Assembly (NCBI GenBank): GCA_028671895.1
Contig: CM053794.1
Coordinates: 21,562,501-21,626,500, forward strand
DNA: 64,000 nt
Direction: 5' to 3'
From: Oenanthe sinensis
Lineage: Eukaryota > Streptophyta > Magnoliopsida > Apiales > Apiaceae
Shown: positions 34,020-45,900 of the stretch, piece by piece
Position numbering within the stretch: position 1 is the stretch's first letter
Layout: every line of letters begins with the position of its first letter
Notes under the pieces: model-generated
What the model was told of the DNA's origin: nothing
The model's database searches: none
What the model saw: the letters and a program-made list of their open reading frames with translations, nothing else
Made by a program: the position numbers and the translations under genes

Positions 34020-34370
34020 CCTCAGAATCCTCAACCTCCTTGTTAGCAGCAACAGTGCATTCAACCACATGGAGACCGTATATTCCTCGCATCCATGTAT
34101 TATGTTGTACTGATTGACTTTCATTCTTCACTTGTATAGGGATTTCTGGGGAGTTATGATTCTGGTAGGATAATATTTGAGCTTATTAGATATTAAGATT
34201 TGTATAAATAGGACAATTGGAAAATGCTCAGTTATTATACGCATTACCTCGGGCATTTCTGAAAGGAGCTTTGGAAGAGGGACACCTATAAGCTGTTCAG
34301 CCTCTTTGTTCAAAAGTGTTAGTGTAGTTGATCTAGTCGCATCCACAATGAGCATCACCAACTATACCTG
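34020..34370 (-). pseudogene. replication protein A-like (OB-fold) fragment
   Basis: The minus strand 34128-34361 reads MVMLIVDATRSTTLTLLNKE and then AEQLIGVPLPKLLSEMPE. The pattern D-A-T-x-S-x-x-L-x-L-x-N-x-E-A-E-x-L-I-G resembles the C-terminal OB-fold of plant RPA70-like proteins, which bind single-stranded DNA. Such genes are abundant in plants and are often carried by Helitrons. Only this domain is convincing. Open stretches farther upstream (37.1-38.3 kb, minus) have basic R/K-GRP-type motifs and might belong to the same decayed gene, but this is speculation. Confidence 0.5.
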
Positions 34371-35602
34371 CAATAGTAGTTTTGAGTTAATAGATAATCA
34401 GCTTGCCAAGAGTTACACAATGCATCTTGTTTATGTAATCATGTTTGGGGGCATGTGACAGGTTATGGTTTAAATTTCATTAGAACTGGTTTCAAATCAG
34501 CATCATATTTAGCGAGTGTTGACCCTTAATAAAAATTTATCCTCATTATTTAAAATAATGTAATATATATTTTGTGGCCAAGTGCTCCGATGTGTAATCC
34601 TATTGGAATAATAAAATTATATTTAAATTTGAATTGGAGTGTAAGCATCCAATACCTGTGATCGACGAAGGGGACCACAAATATTAAAAGAGAGTTTATA
34701 TGTCATGTAATCAATATAGATTTTGGAATCCATATAAATTTCTAGAATCAGATGAGAGGAGTGGCCACGTAGCTGGTTTACAGCTTGAGAAGACATTTCC
34801 TAGAGGTAATTTATGTCCAAACTATAGGTTCTAATATGTAAGCAGTATCTCTGTTATCTATTACTTATGGTAGGTACTTTGGGAATATTGATTTTGAATT
34901 TTATCTGCTATATGCTTCATTGACAGAATACCTGCTTAATATCATGACACTGTGAAGCTGAAAAAAATGGAAATAAGTTTACAAATTGAATTTCAGTGGT
35001 AGTGAATTGTTTTTTTATAATTGTTGTTTAAGGCTTTTATGGTTGGGAACCTCCATGTTTTATAACTTATTGCTGGTAGAACGGGAATATTGTGAATCGT
35101 AAAGAGAATGTAAATTATTTGTAGGAAAAGCAGTGGTTATTAATAAAGAAACAGTTGGCATTATCGATTCAATGGAAGTATGTTATAAACACTCCTGCAT
35201 ATACCTATATATAATGAACTGAAATAATTTGTAGAACTTTATTTTCAGATGACAGAAATGGTTAGGTTTTAAGTATTCTTGGTCTGATCCATCATTATAT
35301 TGTAATCCTATTTGACGTCTGTTCATCTGTAGAAATGTGTGTTGCTCTATTATACACCTAGGAAGACAAACAGTATATACAATCCTACAATCTTATATTA
35401 CATACATTTTATTAAAATCTATAATTTGAGCTAGTACGTAATTGAACTAATATAAACTGAAAACAAACTCTTTTAGTCACAATTGTATTTTAATGATTCT
35501 AATTACAAATAGTTTTAATAGGAATTCAAGTGATAAATTTTGACCCTAAACCATCATCAAGTCTAAGGCCCATTAGAAATGTAATTCAAAAGCATTAACA
35601 TG
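34371..35602. other. intergenic, no gene recognised
   Basis: AT-rich DNA without motifs that I can assign. Confidence 0.5.
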
Positions 35603-36600
35603 TTATTGCGTACCAGCGTGATTGTTTTCCCAGTTACACAAGTAGAAGGGGGTTGAATACTTGTGTGCTCTTTTTGCCTGATTAAAATCAACTCAATATA
35701 AATTTAAAACTTGAATTAAAGCAAAGAACAAACACAAAGATATGAATAAGGACTGTTTGTATTATTAATGTATGAATACAAACTCTCCTAGGGTGTACAC
35801 CAACCCTAACAACTTCTCTGTGTTTATCACAACAACTCTCTCTATCTCTATGCTCTCACAAAACTTCAACAAATAAATTAGGTTATATAAAGGGGGTGTT
35901 TGGGGGAACTTTTTTCCAGAATAAGTCAACTTATTTTAAGACAAAGTTAGAGATTCCTAACTTTTTTCTGAAAAAAGTTAACTTTTTTTTGCAACTTATA
36001 GAATCTCAAATATACATTAAATACTTGTATAAAAAACATTTATCAAAATATGAAATTTTTACCCGAAAATAAGTCCAAAAGGACTTATTTTAAGGCAGGC
36101 CAAACAGGCCAAAAGTACTTATATAGAGAGTTGTCTATTAACTAATAACAGAAAATCAAATTACAATATGAATATAATTCCTAATTATTACTTGAAAGTT
36201 TCCTTCTGAAATTATCTTTCTTTCCCATAGCATATCTGCAATATAATTATCTTTATCTTCGAAGACTTTCCATTACTGTGATAACCTTCCAAATTCAGTT
36301 TCAGCTCTATAGACTCTGAAAAACTTCACACCCTAATGATTTTCAGTCTCTGATAGACTATAGATTCTGATAGTCTATAAACTTTGATCGACTTCTAGAC
36401 TCTAATTTGCATCCAAACTCTGGTTTCATTTTCTTCTGAAAATCTTCTAAGTACAAATGACATCTATAAATGGATGTTGACTATCTAGACTCTGATTATA
36501 TAAAAGTTCAGAGACTAGAAAGACTTGATACAGATAAACTATGCTAGACCTTGTTATAGTATTTTGTATATCTTTAAATAAAATATATTATTCACGAATT
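35603..36600. repeat. possible degenerate LTR fragment
   Basis: CACAAGTAGAAGGGGGTTGA and, further on, CCTAGGGTGTACACCAACCC resemble blocks in long LTRs of plant copia elements. No paired LTR, exact ends or target duplication are seen. A Tourist/hAT-type MITE interrupts it at 35892-36110. Confidence 0.35.
35892..36110. mobile_element. GGGGTGTTTGG-type MITE
   Basis: The left end GGGGGTGTTTGGGGGAACTT and right end GGCAGGCCAAACAGGCC are inverted versions of a (G)GGNNTGTTTGG terminus. AATAAGTCAACTTATTTT and AATAAGTCCAAAAGGACTT lie just inside. Typical of Tourist-like or hAT-like MITEs. Confidence 0.65.
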
Positions 36601-39600
36601 GCTATTAATCATTTCCCACAAATTTTCACAAGAAGTAAATCATAAATATTACTTACAAATTTGTTACTTTATTTTATTTACGAATTTAAAAACTTATTAT
36701 TATTGAATAATTTAACTAAAATATGTATTAACTCCTAATTTTAATACCTATTTACATAGAAAGGGAGAAAAATGTATTGACGTGCTGGAAAATAATCACC
36801 TTAATTTTAGTATTTTATATCAGTTTAGAGCCTAGAAAATAATGCGCATTATATATTGCTATCATGATTGGCGTGTAAAGGAAAATGCTCATTATTGACA
36901 AACTTACCAGAAAAAATTCTGAAAACATTGACCAGGATAGGATACCTTTTGAACTACTTGGTTGGGCATGGTCCCTAGACGCGTTGCCACTGTTTTGGTG
37001 TGCTTTGTTTACCCCAAAAGCTGCACAAATAAAGCATCGTAAAAATCTAATGGAAATGAGGCTTTGACATGATTACACGTATGGCACACACTATTATGGC
37101 ACCTTTTCTTCCTTCGAGCATTACGCATTTGTCTTTATATTCGTCGTTGTTCTAAAACCTATTGAGTTAGAGGCACACTAGGGCGACCTTTTTCTTTAGC
37201 GGTGCACACTCCTTCTACAAGCCCGAAAGTTATACATTATAATTAAAAAGTAAAAGGCACCCATATTCATATATCAAAACTATTCCATTAATTGTCCATA
37301 AACAGAATTTTTCTTTCAATATCAAATCAGATTGCATGAAATAATATTTAATATCCACGTATCACCGCATTGATTGTGGATCACGGATTGCTCCTCCTTT
37401 TTTTACTTTAAATTCCTGTGTTCACCCCTTAATCATTTTCGTTTCCCTCTACAATAGGTTTAGCTGCCTGTATTCTAGTATAGCCTGTTTTGCCCATCAA
37501 TGCCTACATGTATTTCCTGTAAATTCTTTTTCCTCCTGATTATTTCATTTATATTTCCGATTAGCTTAGTGAAGTTATCTTGTATGAGGTAATTTATGTA
37601 GCTGTTTCTTACTTTAATTCTTAGATTATGAGCCTGTTTGGTTTTTATTATTTTAAAAAATAAGCACTTATTTTCTAGAAAAAAATAGGTAAGTGTGTAC
37701 TTTTATTTAAAACATATATGTATTTATTACAGAAGGGGATATAAATTTCCAAAGTTGGACTTTGATGGATATAAATAATTTTTAATCCATGTCAGGTTGG
37801 CATTTGATACATATTGAATCTTAACCCTTGTAAAAATTAATACACAATGTAGGGAAGTGACACAGTTAAAGGCCTTATAGTCTAATTAATTTTGTGGGCT
37901 GACCTTTTACCGCGACAACACCATGTAGTGTACCTGAAGAGCTTGCCCCTTTCAAAGCACTGTCCCTGACAAGCATTTAAGGACGTCCCTTTGTTTAGCG
38001 GTGCCCTCTACCGTTATTGCCACAAAATTACACAAAAAAATCATAGTTTTAGGTAATTCATATAGTCTCAAACAATTAAATATAAGAGAGACAATTATGT
38101 TTATAAATAGCTACTACTTTCAGGTTAGTGGAAGCTAAAATCCATGAATGAGCAAAAATACCTCATAGCATTACTGTTCCGCCGTGACAAGCTACGTCGC
38201 TAAAAAATGTCCTCAGAGTAATTGGAGGCTTGCCTCTCCTGCGAGGTATGAACTGCTCTATTCTGCTTGGAAGAGAAGGATAAAATGCAAGTTATAAATG
38301 ATTTCACTGACCAAGCTGCACAGTTGTATAGATCAATGGTTTAAATTCAATGCAATGACTGAAAAACACAATTTTTGACAGTGGAAAATGCTAAAACAAT
38401 ATACTGAAACTCATAAAACGATAGATACCAACTAAAGAAAAGAAAAATCTATTATGACCTTCAGCAATCAGATATTAGCGAATATAAATGCCTTACCACA
38501 CCAGCATAAATTGAAAGACTGCATGGCCGAAATCATTTGTAACCAAAGAATAATATGTTTATGTGGTTTTTTTTACCGAGGGGTGTTATCCTTAACTTCA
38601 TAGATACCTCTTCCTAAGAGTCTTGTACTAATGGAGCCTTTCAATTTCTTACAAATTGCAGGCTCTTATCTAATAAAAATATCATGATATTAATCCTCTG
38701 AGTCTTGTATTCTATTCGACAACCTCATTAGCTGAGAGATAAACACGCATGAGGGTTAACCCTCCTGAGTCCTCTAATTCATTGTTTGACCATTTGCTCC
38801 ACATTCCATAATTATGACTAAACTCTTACAGTAATATGCCTCAGAGTCATTCCATCTATAGCCAATAACTAATAAATGGCAAGGCTCAAAGGTATGTTCA
38901 TTTCAAATTAATGATATAGCACACTGGGTTTCTCTCGGCTAAATATAATTTACTCAAGCTTGGTTTGGAGAACACCACATATAGTCCAACTTTCCACGTT
39001 ATTCTATCTAGGTGCTTTAGCCTTCACACCCTCAAAGCTATGACGACTATTCTTTCATGATTTTATCATGATTTTGCATTAAAACAATGCCTCGACAATA
39101 AAATATAGGAGGATTATTAGGACATGTTTATCGATCAGCTTTGAAGGCTTTTTTCTCAAGACCTCGATAAATAATTAGTTGGTATAGTTATTGTCTAGCA
39201 CAGTTGTGTGCACGGTTGAAAATAGGGAGTAACCTAGGCTGTAATTAGACTAATTATTGGCACTTGGTAGAAATAAAATTATTCTATTTTATTAAACAAA
39301 GAAATTAACGACTATTTTATTAAACATCAGCTAAAGTTTAGATTAAATTCCAAAATGTATAACATATACGTACAATTGGGTGAGTACTTAAGCCCAATAG
39401 GCTACGACTCTACGTTCAATAATGAAGAATTTTGAGTTTTACATACAGGTTACAGAATTAGATATGATCTTAAACTAAGCAAAAATAAAAAATAGATGAA
39501 GAATTTTGAGTTCTGCATGTTTGTAGAGTTAAGCTCCGTCTGTGAGTGCTGTTGAAAAACTGTTGTGCTGTGAGAAAAAATGTCGATGGAAAAAGTGCTA

Positions 39601-39646
39601 GGAAAATTAGATGACTGTTTGGTAATTTTTTTTATTTATGTATATT
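36601..39646. other. 3-kb stretch with no assigned gene
   Basis: A half MITE terminus (GAGCCTGTTTGGTTTTTATT) lies at about 37629. The motif GCACCGCTAAA-N-AAA occurs twice on the minus strand (near 37200 and 38010), and a related basic stretch lies at about 38160-38280. They may be parts of one decayed gene. Nothing is firm. Confidence 0.4.
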
Positions 39647-39776
39647 TTAAGATATAATATATATAAACAATGTTTTTAGGAATTTTTGATGATGAAACTG
39701 ATAGCTCCTTCCTGCAAAAGCTGATAATATATATATAAACAATGTCTTAAAATATATATATTTTTTAAGACCAACA

Positions 39777-40606
39777 TGGTTTGTTTGCCTTTGGTTTCTT
39801 AGCCCGTTCTTGTCAGTTTTAGGCTTGTTATTCTCCTTCTTAGTGACAGACTTTCTTTTCTGTCCAACAGTCACTACATTCACCTTCGAACTCCCAGGTT
39901 CAGCAGGCATCACATGTCCCTGTTTGGACTTATGTTGCTCATGCACCGAGATGTCCAACATCAAGTTAGTCCAGGTGATCTCTCCTTTCTGTCTTTTCAG
40001 GGAGAAAGAAAACTCTTCCCAAGACTTTGGGAGTTTTTCAATCACTGACATAACCTAAAACTTATCAGGAAGGTCCATTCTAGAATCCTTCAAAGCATGT
40101 ACCAACATCTCTAACTCATGCACTTACTCCGTCATGGATTTAGTATCCACTAGTTTAAAATCAAGGAACCTTGTCACACTATATTTTTCCGGACCTTGAG
40201 AGTCAGTATTGTGAGTTTGGTTCAGCTTCTCCCATAAGAGCTTAGCAGTGAAAGCATCTGATGAATAAACATCGAACAGAGTGTTCGCTAAAACTGCCAA
40301 AATAGCAGCCCTTGTGACTCCATCCTTTTCAGCTCACAAAGCATAGACTTTAACAGAGTCAGCCTGCTCTTGATTCAAAACCAGAGGATCATACTGCACC
40401 ACCGGCCATAGACCCTTAACTGTTAACCATAACTTCATCTTTTTCTGCCAACGAGAAAAGCCAACCCCACTGCTGAACTTATCAGGCATACCAGACAGAT
40501 CAATAGGTTGTGGGAAATGGTACATAGCCCAATCAATGGCAGTAGCAGTAACCACAGACCCAGAACTAGTAGCACCAACAATAGGGGTTTCAGTTTCATT
40601 AACCAT
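39777..40606 (-). pseudogene. copia gag fragment
   Basis: The ATG at 40606 gives MVNETETPIVGATSSG. The gag core follows: MPDKFSSGVGFSRWQKKMKL and further on VIEKLPKSWEEFSFSLKRQK, with a basic tail (GQKRKSVTKKENNKPK). Stops interrupt one frame at about 40334 and again before 40051, so it is dead. The sequence ends before any zinc knuckle, in an AT-rich stretch with a short direct repeat (ATAATATATATAAACAATG at about 39653 and 39722). Confidence 0.85.
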
Positions 40607-41269
40607 CTTGTTAATTAACAATATATAACACAGATAATCTCTTCAAGATTGTTGGAGGTAATTCAAAACTACACACAATAATGCGGCAATTATATAAATA
40701 ATTTAATAAGAACAGATAGATTAAACCAATTAACAAAACAAAGCACGAAGGCAAAATAAGATATATAAATTAGTAACTGTATCGACAAGAGAAAATATAG
40801 AAATCTTAGCTCTAACAGAAGCTTTTCCGCATACACTGAAAGAACTAATTGAACAGCTGAGTCGCTAAGCCTTCCTAGAAGTCTTGACTGTTTTTGAAGA
40901 GATTATTGCCCCACTACGCTGTGTTGGGTTGCAGCAATATCACTTCCAGGATAAAACAGCACAGAGTATTTCATCCACATATACGTAGCACTCAACAGCG
41001 ACCTGCACCTCAGTTTGCCCAGAAAACCTTATGCAAAATCTGTATGAATATTAATGTGGAAAATACAGAGTATGGCTGCTAGGGTTTTCTCAAACTTGTG
41101 TTAAAATTCGTCCCTTCTATTTCAAAAGTTTTTATGTATATATAATACAATAAAACGTAACAGCAGATAAAACATTAATTGAAATAATTATTCTGACTTA
41201 AAAAGCATTTAATAGAATATTCAGAATCAGTAATAGTCATTAGAGTTTACTGTCAAACTCTGACCCAGC

Positions 41270-41640
41270 TTAAGTCATGACAGTAACTTTATAAAACCTC
41301 ATTGACAGCAACTTTATAAATTTTGCGTGACAACAACTTTCTAAAATTCCTGACAGTAACTTTACAAAATCTCATTGACAGAACCTTTGTAAATTTTGTG
41401 ACAGCAACTTTGTAAATTCCTGACAGTAACTTTTTCAAAATCTCACTGAGAGCACCTTTTATAAATCTGTGACAGCACATTTTATAAATTCTGTGAGAGC
41501 TCCTTTTATAAAATTCTGTGACAGCACATTTATAAAATCCTGACAGCAACTTTGTAAGTCACGACAACAACTTTGTAAATTACTCGACAGCAACTTTATA
41601 AAATCTTGACATCAACTTTGTTTACCTGTATACACTTAAG
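41270..41640 (-). repeat. TGACAG(T/C)AAC tandem array in LTR
   Basis: About a dozen imperfect units of 25-37 bp, each with TGACAGCAACTTTATAAA or a variant on the plus strand. The motif TGACAGTAAC is also the core of the hairpin arrays in the other copia LTRs. Confidence 0.85.
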
Positions 41641-41724
41641 GTGACAGTAACATTGATTCAATATTTATATTAAAATAATATTTAAAGTCAAAATTAATTT
41701 AATTAATCATATAATAAAACTCCT

Positions 41725-41855
41725 CACCTAGGTCGCCTCGCGTACGCGAGACGTCGAGACATTCGCCCAAATCGTCCTTCGACCCGACCCGACCCGACCC
41801 GTGGCGTGGCGAGGCGGCGGCGGCGCGCGTGTGTGTGCACGCGCGAGGGCACACT
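41725..41855. other. GC-rich block within the LTR
   Basis: Contains (GACCC)n at 41783-41801 and GGCGGCGGCGGCGCGCGTGT near 41811-41830, in a region that is otherwise strongly AT-rich. It includes an inverted CGCGTACGCG. It may mark the LTR transcription start region. Confidence 0.6.
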
Positions 41856-42145
41856 AATATACCATACACACTCACATGCCTTAATAGTTGACACTACTCT
41901 TGCACATCCATGCATATAAAGCACCCCCACCCATATTACATATTCAATGTGGGACAAATTTTTTAAACCCATTTCAAACTAGCAACTTCTACTCAATTTA
42001 TTTATGGATTACAATAAGAAAATGTCTTAGATCCAAACATGAAAGTTTAAGTCCTCATAGTAAGGAACAACTTCCAATTGTTAATTTCCGGAAATTACAT
42101 CAAGAACATATATAAAATATGTCTCCAACTTTCCATTTTCTAACA

Positions 42146-42224
42146 AAATTCGACTTCATTGTATCAATAACAATTTTGGATAATCTCAATATATATGTTT
42201 GATTATTTCGGTAATCTACAAAAC
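42146..42224 (-). pseudogene. Kunitz subfamily A gene, killed copy (5' end only)
   Basis: The leader matches gene 1 (CTCAATATATATGTTTGATT on the plus strand), and the ATG at 42157-42159 begins MKSN. After 14 coding bases the copia LTR starts. The rest of the gene is not found on the far side, consistent with loss of sequence along with the missing part of the copia element. Its promoter is also split, by the hAT-like element at 42225-43375. Confidence 0.85.
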
Positions 42225-43375
42225 TGGCCACACGGGCATGTCGGTTCGTATCGACTCGGCTCGATTCACCAAAAAAATCGGCACGAATCGCCCGAAACCG
42301 GGCCGAGCTCTGAACCAGCACGAATAACAAAAAACCGGACCGAGCGCGAGTTGGATAAAATTGAACCGAGACCGGCACGGACCGCTCGCCTAAACCGGCA
42401 ATAACCGCCCGCCTAAACCGGCACTGACAATCCGGCATGGACAGCCCGTCACGGACATTGTTTTGTTACCGTCATTAATTAAACAGTGCTCCGATTGATG
42501 AAAAGTAGTTGTAGAAATTACTTGTTTGTGTGTTTGTTTAAATAATTACTTATTTTATATTTTAAAAAATACTTGCTTTAAATTCAATTCGTTTATTTTA
42601 AAAATATAATATTTTTGATTTTTTAAATATCCATTTGTTATATTTTTTATATTATGTGAAATATTCAAATTGTTTAAATAATTACTTGTTTTATATTTTA
42701 AAAATTACTTGCTTTAAATTCAATTAGTTTATATTAAAAATTCAATATTTTAAATTTTTTAAATATCCATTTGTTATATTTTTTATATTATGTGAAATAT
42801 TCGATTTGTTTAAATAATTACTTGTTTTATTAAATACTGGAAATAAAAGATCCGTGGATGATAATGAATAATTCATCCGAATCGGGCACGTCAACTAGCG
42901 AACAACAAGATTTTGTATATATAAATTAAATAGTGGATAGAATATTTTTTTTATAATTTTAAATTTCCTTTGTTTTGTATTTGTTTATTATGTACAAACG
43001 GTTTGTTACATTTTTTTTAAGAGATGAGTCCTCTCAAATTATTTGTAAAATATTTTTTTAATTAATAAAATTTATAAAGGTATCGCCCACTTTTATTTCA
43101 AAAATATTCGTATGGAATAAATATTTTTTTAATGAAATAAAAAATATTTCAAAAATATTGGTATGAAATAAATGTTTAAAAAATGAAATTTAAATTAAAA
43201 ATAATAATAAACCCGTCAACCCATCTAACCCGCGAAACGTACACCAGTCAGCCTATCCGCGAACCGGTACAACTTAGCACGATCCGAAATTCTGACACGG
43301 ACGGTTTACGAATCACTTCCTAGCCAAACCGACACACTGACGAACCGGCCCCGCATGCTCGGTTGGCCAGGTCTA
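42225..43375. mobile_element. hAT-like non-autonomous element
   Basis: The right end read inward is TAGACCTGGCCAACCGAGCA and the left end is TGGCCACACGGGCATGTCGG, matching the (T/C)AGGCCTGGCCAAC-type ends of plant hAT elements. Sub-terminal DNA is rich in CGG/CCG motifs and the 900-bp centre is AT-rich and non-coding. It replaces about 70 bp of the Kunitz promoter, including the TATA box. No 8-bp duplication is seen, so the edges may be eroded. Confidence 0.7.
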
Positions 43376-43700
43376 CCTGATAATCTGATATGTATGCATG
43401 AAAGTGTTTTGGTCTTGTAAGAAAACAAAGGTGGCTACTGCCTACTAGTACTATTATTTTATGTCCACATTGTTTTGATAAGAACACATTACACGTGTAA
43501 CACTATATTATATATTATCTTTTGCAGTAAAGTACTAAAATGAATGTTATACTTGCGCTTCTCTAATTTATCATATTCAACTCCTCCTGCCCTGGCCTTT
43601 CTCATATGACTATTTATCGTTATTTTATCATTTCTGAATTTACCTCTAGTACCCCAGATATAACAAATATATATGCATCACCACGAGTTAGATTAGTAAC
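43376..43700 (-). other. displaced promoter of the killed Kunitz copy
   Basis: CATGAAAGTGTTTTGGTCTT and the following 190 bp match the upstream region of Kunitz gene 1. ATTACACGTGTAAC at 43488-43501 keeps the CACGTG core. Similarity extends through the block that in gene 1 was split by the TRIM. Confidence 0.8.
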
Positions 43701-43930
43701 CGTCATATGATAATGAGAATTCAGACCAATCAATGTCTACTAGTAACATTTATTCGACGGCATTTTTGCCTTCAGTCCAAATCCTATGCACCATAGTGTG
43801 CCCTCGTATTGGAATACTCTTTTAATTGATTAATTATATTGAGTTGGATTCCACTACTTACCAATACATTTAAACATTTTACTGTATTAGTTAATATATC
43901 AACATCTTTCCTTCACATTATATAATAATA

Positions 43931-44193
43931 CCCCTTCATTTCATAATCCACTTTAAAAGAAAATTTTGTTTCAAAATAATTGTCCACTTCAGCTTTTAAT
44001 GTAAAATTTAATCTATTTTATATTTTAAAAATTAACTCTATTCCACATATCTCTAATTTATATTTTCAAGATCAATTGCAAACCATATATTATATTTATT
44101 CAATACAATAAATATGAGTACAATCAATCAACAATAAATTTTTTTAATATGCATTATTTTTTAGAGTGTACTACTAATATGAAACGGAGGAAG
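43931..44193. mobile_element. Stowaway-like MITE
   Basis: The left end CCCCTTCATTTCATAATCC and right end ATGAAACGGAGGAAG are inverted variants of the CTCCCTCCGTTTC terminus, each next to TA. 263 bp, non-coding, as in mariner-derived MITEs. Confidence 0.78.
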
Positions 44194-45015
44194 TAATTTT
44201 TAAATATTACATATTTATTCATAAAAGTATTTTATTAATAAACTTTATTATTTTGTAAAAGATGTTATACAACTAAATTTATACATGTAACTCAACCGTC
44301 ATCACTGGTAACTTTGCTTCTGCGGGCCTGCCGCCATTGTTTACTACCCGAATAAAAAGAGTAAGTTCATATATATAATTTTTTTAATAGTTATTCTTTA
44401 TAAAAAATTATATACTAATGTATATTATTAAAAGTAATATATTTGTCTAAATATATTGTATATGTAAATTTTATTATTATGAAAAGATAAATGATAAATT
44501 ATATCAACTAGTATTAATAATATTTAAAAGATAATATATTAATTATTTTATCAATAAAATAATTTTATGTATAAATATGTATTATCTAAATATTATTATT
44601 ATATGATCTTAAGAAAAGATTTTGATATAATAACTAATAAAATGTTTAAATGCATGTATAGTAAGTGCAATCTAACTCGGCATATTTAACCAATTAAAAG
44701 AGTGGAACACGGGGTAGAGGATATGGACTCCTAACGTATATATACCCGTATCAAAAGATTAAGCTTTAATAATGTATTACTTTGAGTTATTTATATCCGT
44801 CGGACGGTCCCTGACATGTTATTATTGGAATTATCTTTCCACGTTTTTTAACCGTAAAAAGCATTAATACATGAAATTTTTATGAATTCAGGGGCACATC
44901 ATCTATATGAGCTTCTTGTAGGGCTATCTAGGGTTTTGTTTGCTGGGGTTAAAAAGCCTGAAAGATGGACTAGGGTTTTTGTTTTCTGCGATTAAGAAAC
45001 GCGGAAAGATGGTTC
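44194..45015. other. AT-rich intergenic
   Basis: No gene or element end recognised. Confidence 0.5.
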
Positions 45016-45348
45016 TTCAATACGAGGAACTCCTTATTTGAGTAATTAATGAATCAATTACTATTTTATAAGAATTTAATTAACAAATAACTATTAAAGA
45101 CTACAAAATATACAAAAAAAATCATAAAACACCAAAAATAATTTAAAAACAAATAAAAAATTATATAATATACAAAAAAATATAGAACACTAATGTTGAA
45201 TAGTGTTTAGTAATTTTTTATTTTTTATTTTTTGTATGTTATGCAATTTTTTGTTTATTTTTTGTGTTCGGTAGTTTTTTCTATGTGTTCTGTAATTATA
45301 TTTATTGTTAGTTCCTCAGTTACTCAAATAAGGAGATTTATCATTGAA
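45016..45348. mobile_element. foldback MITE family 1, copy B
   Basis: Arms TTCAATACGAGGAACTCCTT and GGAGATTTATCATTGAA are inverted. The centre AACACTAATGTTGAATAGTG matches copy A. A (TA)n run follows at 45350-45392. Confidence 0.8.
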
Positions 45349-45396
<48 letters not shown>

Positions 45397-45475
45397 TGAC
45401 AATAAATTATTCAAACAAATCATAAATTTTAATAATTAAATATATGAATAAGATAAAAAAAATAAAATTAAATAC

Positions 45476-45727
45476 TCCCTCCGTCCCTCTTTATAAATGG
45501 GTTGGTCACGGAAGTTAAGAAAAATGAATGAAGTAATGAATAAGTGCAAGAAAAATGAGTAAAGTTGTGAAACCCATTAATATTTAAGGTATAAAGTGAG
45601 TATAGTGGAGAAAAGTAGTGGATGTAGTTGATTTTTATATTATAAAATTTTACTTTTTTGAAAACCTAAAGAATGGAGACAAACATCGAAAAAGAAAAAA
45701 AATGGATGGAACTGAGCGGGGATTATT
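45476..45727. mobile_element. Stowaway-like MITE, right end degenerate
   Basis: Starts TACTCCCTCCGTCCCTCTTT, the canonical Stowaway/mariner terminus. The expected inverted right end seems degraded (GAACTGAGCGGGGATTA). Confidence 0.55.
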
Positions 45728-45882
45728 GATTCATCATTTACTTTTGAATTTATACAGGTAACTTTTAGTTGACCCTCAATTGTAACATCGGATGGTATGA
45801 TAATTTTTTGGCACATGGTATTAAAGATAGATAATATACCTTTCGACAAAATTTGAAAATAAAAATTAAATAAGTCTAATAT

Positions 45883-45900
45883 TCCACGTGTACACGTGGA
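45883..45900. promoter_or_regulatory. double G-box palindrome, Kunitz gene 4
   Basis: TCCACGTGTACACGTGGA is a perfect 18-bp palindrome with two CACGTG cores, about 218 bp before the ATG, conserved with gene 3. Confidence 0.72.

Larger units (their letters stand above)
39647..42145 (-). mobile_element. truncated copia element, minus strand, inserted in a Kunitz gene
   Basis: One LTR (40650-42145) is followed on the minus strand by a leader and gag that breaks off near 39775. Pol and the second LTR are missing. The LTR starts TGTTAGAAAATGG, close to the TGTTGGAAAATGTGG of the copia element at 5277-16944, and both have ATCTTRAAG directly after the LTR, so they are related lineages. The insertion lies 14 bases into a Kunitz coding sequence. 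Confidence 0.85.
40650..42145 (-). repeat. LTR of the truncated copia element
   Basis: 1496 bp, ends TGTTAG...CCAACA on the minus strand. It includes a tandem array (41270-41640) and a GC-rich block (41725-41850), features that no other part of the window combines. Confidence 0.82.

Noticed and set aside
42100..42438. 112-codon minus ORF joining a Kunitz start with upstream sequence
   Set aside because: It runs from the hAT-like element through the Kunitz leader into the copia LTR. It is a chance frame across three unrelated sequences.
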